In this document: piece by piece, positions 60,401 to 64,000 of the stretch
Layout of the letters: each line of letters begins with the position of its first letter
Numbering within the stretch: position 1 is the stretch's first letter
Source of the DNA: Onthophagus taurus
Taxonomy: Eukaryota; Arthropoda; Insecta; Coleoptera; Scarabaeidae
Direction: 5' to 3'
Length of the DNA: 64,000 bases
NCBI RefSeq assembly: GCF_036711975.1
Contig: NC_091972.1
Coordinates: 17,179,001 to 17,243,000, forward strand
The notes under the pieces: model-generated
What the model saw: only the letters and a program-made list of their open reading frames with translations
Database searches by the model: none
What the model was told of the DNA's origin: nothing
Made by a program: the position numbers and the translations under genes

Positions 60401-60768
60401 TATTCGACGGTAAACTGTTATCAACCGTACAATGTTTGACGTGCAACCGTGTTTCCAGCCGTATTGAAACCTTTCAAGATCTTTCGTTACCGATACCGTC
60501 TCGAGATCATCTCGCCGTAATCCATGGACGGAACGTTGTCGCTGCGACTCCTGGCGTCGGTTCAACAACTTGTTCCGAAGCGGTACTTCCGGTGGATAAT
60601 GGTTGGATTACGTGGATCGTAACGTGGTTAAAATCATGGTTTTATGGCCCAACAATCACACTGCACGATTGTCTCGCGGCGTTTTTCAGTACTGATGAAC
60701 TTAAAGGAGATAATATGTATAGTTGTGAAAGATGTAATAAGTTAAGGAATGGTATTAAATATAGTAAG
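48480..60768 (+). CDS. Usp20-33: USP20/USP33-type ubiquitin-specific protease, 5' part (4 exons, 3' end outside window)
   Basis: Cysteine deubiquitinase. Exons 48,480-48,572, 48,723-48,842, 54,170-55,091 and 60,320-60,768 join in frame to 528 residues. The N-terminal ZnF-UBP shows [30 protein letters not shown] and [17 protein letters not shown]. The catalytic Cys box [18 protein letters not shown] puts the nucleophile at about Cys181, and [20 protein letters not shown] follows. An acidic/Ser-rich insert lies before the last exon ([13 protein letters not shown]...[12 protein letters not shown]). Exon 4 gives [20 protein letters not shown] and [18 protein letters not shown], the paired CxxC zinc ribbon. 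[13 protein letters not shown] and the ZnF-UBP identify the USP20/33 branch. The His/Asp box and DUSP domains must lie past 64,000. Introns of 5.3 and 5.2 kb are filled with repeats. Confidence 0.93.
49150..49527. mobile_element. Foldback element with nested inverted repeats
   Basis: The outer arms run from 'acagggtcgcttatatctatgg' inward and return at 49,505-49,525. 'agatagctagcaaaaaatgttaagatacaa' is shared by both arms. A second, inner inverted pair contains 'tatacagggtcagtcaaaac' (49,237-) and its complement ending about 49,402. Confidence 0.8.
49817..51108. mobile_element. Large foldback element, arms ~445-495 bp, loop ~350 bp
   Basis: The left arm (49,817-50,263) and right arm (50,616-51,108) are inverted copies for most of their length, for example 'ttatacaaccgtatatgtta', 'tagtcaaagccagtaggtag' and 'ttaattaatgataagtatgt'. 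No coding potential was found in arms or loop. It is in USP intron 2 and would give a very long double-stranded region in the pre-mRNA. Confidence 0.9.
51680..51719 (-). ncRNA. Hammerhead ribozyme (type I), candidate, left arm
   Basis: Same sequence as the plus-strand copy at 51,997-52,036, read on the minus strand: AGUA, CUGAAGA, extra U, GAAAC/GUUUC stem II, GAAA, C-AU-G, GUC, UGCU. All core bases are present. Confidence 0.7.
51997..52036 (+). ncRNA. Hammerhead ribozyme (type I), candidate, right arm
   Basis: Stem I AGUA (51,997-52,000) pairs with UGCU (52,033-52,036, one G-U). The core CUGAAGA is at 52,001-52,007, the extra U at 52,008, stem II 52,009-52,013 with 52,018-52,022, GAAA 52,023-52,026, and stem III A-U/C-G around AU. 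GUC at 52,030-52,032 puts the predicted cut after 52,032. Confidence 0.7.
52650..53060 (-). mobile_element. Penelope-like element relic, GIY-YIG endonuclease domain
   Basis: The minus-strand frame reads SGVYSIK, a stop in place of Cys, then [38 protein letters not shown] and later [20 protein letters not shown](x)I..C..C...YIGQ(T/S)GR is the signature of the GIY-YIG domain at the C-terminus of Penelope-like elements. At least two stops interrupt it. No reverse-transcriptase part remains. Confidence 0.75.
53508..53545 (+). ncRNA. Hammerhead ribozyme (type I), candidate
   Basis: Stem I GCUU (53,508-53,511) pairs with AAGC (53,542-53,545). Core CUGAGGA is at 53,512-53,518, then extra U. Stem II is GACU/AGUC with loop UACU. 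GAAA is at 53,532-53,535, stem III A-U/C-G around AU, and the cleavage triplet GUA at 53,539-53,541. All core bases are present and both stems are fully paired. It lies 450 bp from the Penelope relic but on the opposite strand. Confidence 0.75.
55416..55614. mobile_element. MITE, 199 bp, ~50-bp inverted ends
   Basis: The ends 'tggcagtaa(c/t)ta(c/t)t' and 'tttgactgttagcg' are in inverted copies about 80-85% alike, with 'aaatttgcgt'/'aaatttacgt' at the inner boundary. There is no ORF. It sits in USP intron 3, 325 bp after the exon. The DNA from 55,615 to 56,039 shows nothing recognisable. Confidence 0.75.
56040..58553 (-). mobile_element. RTE-type LINE relic (APE endonuclease, reverse transcriptase, C-terminal block)
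   Basis: Minus-strand blocks in order: endonuclease start [20 protein letters not shown] (about 58,515-58,460); [13 protein letters not shown] fingers [20 protein letters not shown] and [16 protein letters not shown] (about 57,540-57,430); [13 protein letters not shown] (first Asp, about 57,370); [13 protein letters not shown] (catalytic ADD, about 56,615-56,580); and the C-terminal [12 protein letters not shown]...LKGRSWKR block (about 56,200-56,130). It is full of stops and frameshifts, and interrupted at about 56,700-57,300 by another transposon fragment. Confidence 0.85.
57140..57290 (-). mobile_element. Mariner-like transposase C-terminal fragment inside the RTE LINE
   Basis: The minus-strand frame [27 protein letters not shown] is the usual 'P..L.eLk..I..ei..Ip' C-terminal pattern of mariner-type transposases. 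It lies between the RT fingers and the ADD box of the LINE, so it was inserted later. Its upstream partner parts are not visible. Confidence 0.5.
58680..59920 (-). mobile_element. hAT-superfamily transposase relic (central and C-terminal)
   Basis: Frame 59,917-59,372 reads [38 protein letters not shown] and [20 protein letters not shown]. The RLLRH..TRWL block is typical of the hAT-like family with DUF4371-type relatives. It continues after a frameshift (59,439-59,131: [17 protein letters not shown] and ILKYFKN). Stops break it further downstream. It sits in USP intron 3. Confidence 0.65.
59935..60225 (-). repeat. GC-rich repeat-like segment, possible tRNA-derived SINE
   Basis: Much richer in G+C than its surroundings, with sharp edges. 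A GGTTTCAACCC (minus strand, about 60,059-60,069) resembles a Pol III B box and lies some distance after a weak A-box-like TGCGTGGTAAAACC. The internal 'acgggacgtcccgt' is palindromic. I could not define ends or a tail, so the SINE call is tentative. Confidence 0.25.
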
Positions 60769-60784
60769 GTGGGTGATTCAAATT

Positions 60785-61850
60785 AGGAAATGCAATACCG
60801 TTAAAAATTTCAATACCGGTATTTCGGTATTTTCGCTTTTAGAACCGGTAAAATACCGATATTACTAAAACTTTAAAAAAAGTAAACGAAATTGAAATTT
60901 ACTTACAAGCGTGTCAATCATGAAATTAAACGTCGCGTCTGCAACCAAAAGATTAGAATCTTTTCTGCACAGTGCTTCGACTCCTATTTTAATTGGTGAC
61001 AATGCATCGATGGTTTCAGAAATTAATAGAAACTTCTCTTCGAAAAAGACTATGTTTGAGTTCAAATCAATTAATGCTTTTTGGATACAATACCGTAATT
61101 GTTAAAACCTTTTCAACATAACAAGTAAACTATTCCAACGTGTTATGACATCTAATTGCAAATTCAATTCTTTTCCAAATTGTAGTTTTAGATATTTTTG
61201 TAAATATTGATCATTTTTTGTTTGGAGATCTTTTGAAAATTTTAATGACTCTTCTAATTTTTGTTACCAGCGGAAATAAATTACTATAATTTAAATTTAT
61301 TTCAGTGTCAACAAATCCAAACTCTAGGACAACACCATCATCTTATTCTTTTTATTTTCTTTATTGTCAGTTTCTATGTCATTGTTGTCATCTACATCAC
61401 TATCACAATCGCTAGATTGAGATTCAATTGTTTCAATTTCAACATTAACAGTTGCTAAATCGGAGTTGTTTTTGTAAAAGACTTCTCTAACAGCTAGATG
61501 GATGCCATGTGTAAAACATAACTGATGTTCGACATCAATTAAATGTTCGAGTTTTACCATAACTGACGCACCATCTGTCAATATATAAACAACGTCATTT
61601 GTTAAGTTGAGATCATATTCTTGTAATTTTGTTTTCAAAATCAAAATGATTTTGGTAGATCATTATATCTCCTAACATGTAGCCCTTTTCTTACATCCTC
61701 CAAAGAGCAGAAAATTCTAAATGGCATCCCATCACGCGCAACTATACGAGCCAGGATTTTACATAACTGTTCCTTCTTTTGATTTTGAGAATAATGACTT
61801 AATTTTCTGTAGCTTTTGACTAGAAGAAGACTAACAGCCTTCACGAGTGC
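60785..61850 (-). mobile_element. hAT-superfamily transposase relic in the intron after USP exon 4
   Basis: Minus-strand frames in order: ILARIVARDGMPFRIFCS (about 61,775-61,720), YILTDGASVMVKLEHL (about 61,590-61,540), HQLCFTHGIHLAVREVFYK (about 61,525-61,470) and later SPIKIGVEALCRKDSNLLVAD (about 60,995-60,935). HxLC.aHgi and the TDGAxVM block are hAT catalytic-core motifs. Frameshifts separate them. Right-hand DNA 61,851-62,254 shows nothing recognisable. Confidence 0.8.
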
Positions 61851-62479
61851 GGGAAGTTAGCCCCCCAATTTTTGGTTTTTAAATTTTTCGTCCTAGATTG
61901 TTCTAGAGTTGTTCTATATTGTTCCAAAGCGGCAAATAGAAAAAATAGAACCTCGGCGAGAAAAATCGAAAAAACGGTTTTTTGACTAGCCCCTCATTTT
62001 TGGAAAAATCACATTTTCTTTGTTGTTCTGGGTTATTCTAGTTATTGTTCTAGAAAACCAAAATTATGGGACACAGCATTACGAAGTTATAACTAAAAAT
62101 AGGTTTGGCTGCCAAAATGTCTAGTTGATTGCTGTGACCATAGTTTTTCTATTTTCAATTCCATATTACAAATATATACTTATTATACCTAAAGCAATCT
62201 GGAACAGCTATTATTGTCACTAGAACAAGTCTATCTCAAACTTTGCTGATTCAAATTGTTCTAGGTGTTTTACGTCTAAACTATGTAAAAAAAGGTTTTT
62301 CTGGTTACACGGACATTAATTTTGCAAAATCATATCTTCTTAAAAATACAGGAAAATGCAGACCTAAAAAGAAAAATGATAAATCAACAGATGAATAATC
62401 CACCTATTCGATCAGAAAACAAAAACACACTATTTATATTAAAAACTAAATATCCAGCAAAATGCAGTTATATTACATT

Positions 62480-62770
62480 TTTTCCCATATACAGCCCCAT
62501 TCAGCATACAAAGTATGGACCAATCAATTTATCACCAATTATGCCACACCAAACACTAACCGACCATGGTCGTTGATGTTCTAATTCACGCAACCATCTC
62601 GGATTTTCAACGCTCCAATAGTGCATGTTATGTCTATTGACTTATCCTTTCTTTGTAAAAGTAGAGTCATGCGAGAATAGCACGTTACCAAAGAAATTGA
62701 TGTCCAACCGCATTCGTTCTTGTGCCCATTGACAAAATATTAATCGATTTTCAAAATCATTCTAAGAATG
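62480..62770 (-). mobile_element. Mariner-superfamily transposase fragment inside the foldback
   Basis: Minus-strand frames read FCQWAQERMRLDINFFGNVLFSHDSTFT, VNRHNMHYWSVENPRWLREL, then HQRPWSVSVWCGIIGDKLIG. This is the same family as the copies at 18,673 and 26,755, including the segment with the first catalytic Asp that the 26,755 element lacks. It has stops and is truncated. Confidence 0.7.
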
Positions 62771-63057
62771 AAAAACTAAAGACAATGTATCGAAGCGGGT
62801 AGGAAAATGTTTAAAAATCCATAAAGCTTATTTGTTCTAGCTAGATTATAAACGTTAGTTAATTGTTTCTGAAGAAGTTTCAATTTTTTTTCAAAAGACG
62901 TTTTGCCGTTGTACCGGCAAAACCACACAGTAAAATTAATGAATTACTTGCCATTAAAAAAATTGGTCGTGACCTTCATACAACCTTGAAAATAAGGTCA
63001 AGATCAAAAAATGAACCGTTTTCGAGATAATCGCTTGTCTCACGTTAAATGGACCAA

Positions 63058-63785
63058 CCTGTATATAAATACAGGGGTGCGTCAAATGTCTGGAATATAG
63101 CCAACAACATCGCCATTTGTGGTTTTAAAGAGAAATGTTTCAAATAAAAAATTCTTTATTAATTATGGCGCATTTTTGACGTTACTTGTTAGTTTACATT
63201 GTTCTTTGTTTCGTTGCTATGGCAACCAACATTGTTATTTTAAATGATTAAAATAATATCTAAATAAATTTATAGAGGATAAGTCCCTCTATGCGATGAA
63301 CATATCGAACCATATGGTTGTATAAGAAAAAATGCGTTTTTTGAAAGTATTAAATCAGCTGATTACAATGAAAGTAGGCGCCGATATAACGCCGTTGACA
63401 GCTTTAAATGTCAAAAAAATTACAGTTTCAACAATTATCAATAATTAATAATGTATGGTCATTGGCAACTGTCTTCGGTCATCAACTTTTTGTTTAAACT
63501 GTCAGTTTTTTGACATTTAAAGCTGTCAACGGCGTTATTTCGACGACTTTTAAAAAACGTATTTTTTTCTCGATATTTTTCTTATACAACCATATGATTT
63601 GATATGTTTATCGCATAGAGGGACTTATCGTCTATCAAAGTATGCAAAAAAATGTATGCATCCCATTTAAAATAACAATGTTGGTTGCCATAGCAACGAA
63701 ACAAAAACAATACAAACAATCATTTAAAACCACAAATGGCGAAGTTATTGGCTATATTCCAGACATTTGACACACACTGTATATC
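63058..63785. mobile_element. Foldback element, arms ~330 bp
   Basis: The arms share 'tgtctggaatatagccaa', 'gccatttgtggttttaaa', 'gttgctatggcaaccaacat', 'gataagtccctctatgcgat' and 'gacatttaaagctgtcaacg' in inverted order, around a short AT-rich centre near 63,430-63,470. There is no ORF. Confidence 0.9.
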
Positions 63786-64000
63786 TCTGTGTGGGTGGGA
63801 CACAGAGATATTTAGTTTTTAATACATAATGTATAATACAAATAGTGTATTTTTGTTTGCTGATCGATTAGTTGGATTATTCATTTGTTGATTTATTATT
63901 TTTCTTGTTAGGTCTGCATTTTGCATTTAGGTCTGAATTAATGTCCGTGTAACCAGAAAAACCTTTTTTTTTCTAGTTTAAACGTAAAACACATCTAGAA

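Larger units (their letters stand above)
62255..64000. mobile_element. Large foldback element with a nested foldback; right end beyond the window
   Basis: The outer arms are 62,259-62,460 and about 63,810-64,000. Both contain 'ttttctggttacacggacat' and 'gattattcat(t/c)tg(t)tgattta', in inverted orientation, and the window ends inside the right arm's terminus. Inside lie a transposase relic (62,480-62,770) and a separate 730-bp foldback (63,058-63,785). Confidence 0.85.

Overview
The window looks like AT-rich insect nuclear DNA, possibly from a beetle (the order is inference). Reasons: introns of 45-70 bp alternate with multi-kilobase introns packed with transposon debris; splice sites are canonical GT/AG; and the gene set is the usual animal one. 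I rebuilt six host genes exon by exon with phase-consistent joins.

Layout. 1-4,250: tandemly duplicated LINE and a Mutator-like relic, apparently inside a large intron. 4,253-5,273 (+): last five exons of a GK5-type FGGY sugar kinase. 5,415-10,433 (-): the pseudokinase STRAD (fly Stlk), converging on GK5 with 141 bp between stop codons; its 3.8-kb intron holds two LINE pieces, a piggyBac relic and a BED finger. 10,822-11,553 (-): a canopy-family ER protein ending in RDEL. 11,560-25,435: gene-poor, with transposon relics, a 1.23-kb tandem duplication, a perfect 34-bp hairpin and two possible promoter regions. 25,456-41,159 (+): complete Sin3A coding region (6 coding exons, 1,439 aa). 45,808-47,639 (-): complete CFAP45 (514 aa). 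48,480-60,768 (+): USP20/33-type deubiquitinase, with ZnF-UBP, catalytic Cys box and first zinc ribbon; its His box lies beyond the window. CFAP45 and the USP are divergent with a shared 840-bp upstream region.

The genes serve separate housekeeping roles: metabolism, LKB1 signalling, ER folding, chromatin repression, cilia and ubiquitin. I see no shared pathway.

The most unusual signal is in the repeats. Five short sequences at four loci (13,341-13,383 -, 43,643-43,683 -, 51,680-51,719 -, 51,997-52,036 +, 53,508-53,545 +) fit a type-I hammerhead ribozyme. Each has CUGANGA, a stem-II hairpin, GAAA (AAAA in one), a tiny stem III closing on NUH, and four paired stem-I bases. The stem sequences differ between loci while pairing is kept. 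Three of the five sit in long inverted-repeat (foldback) elements. Several large foldback elements fill the USP introns and the right end of the window.
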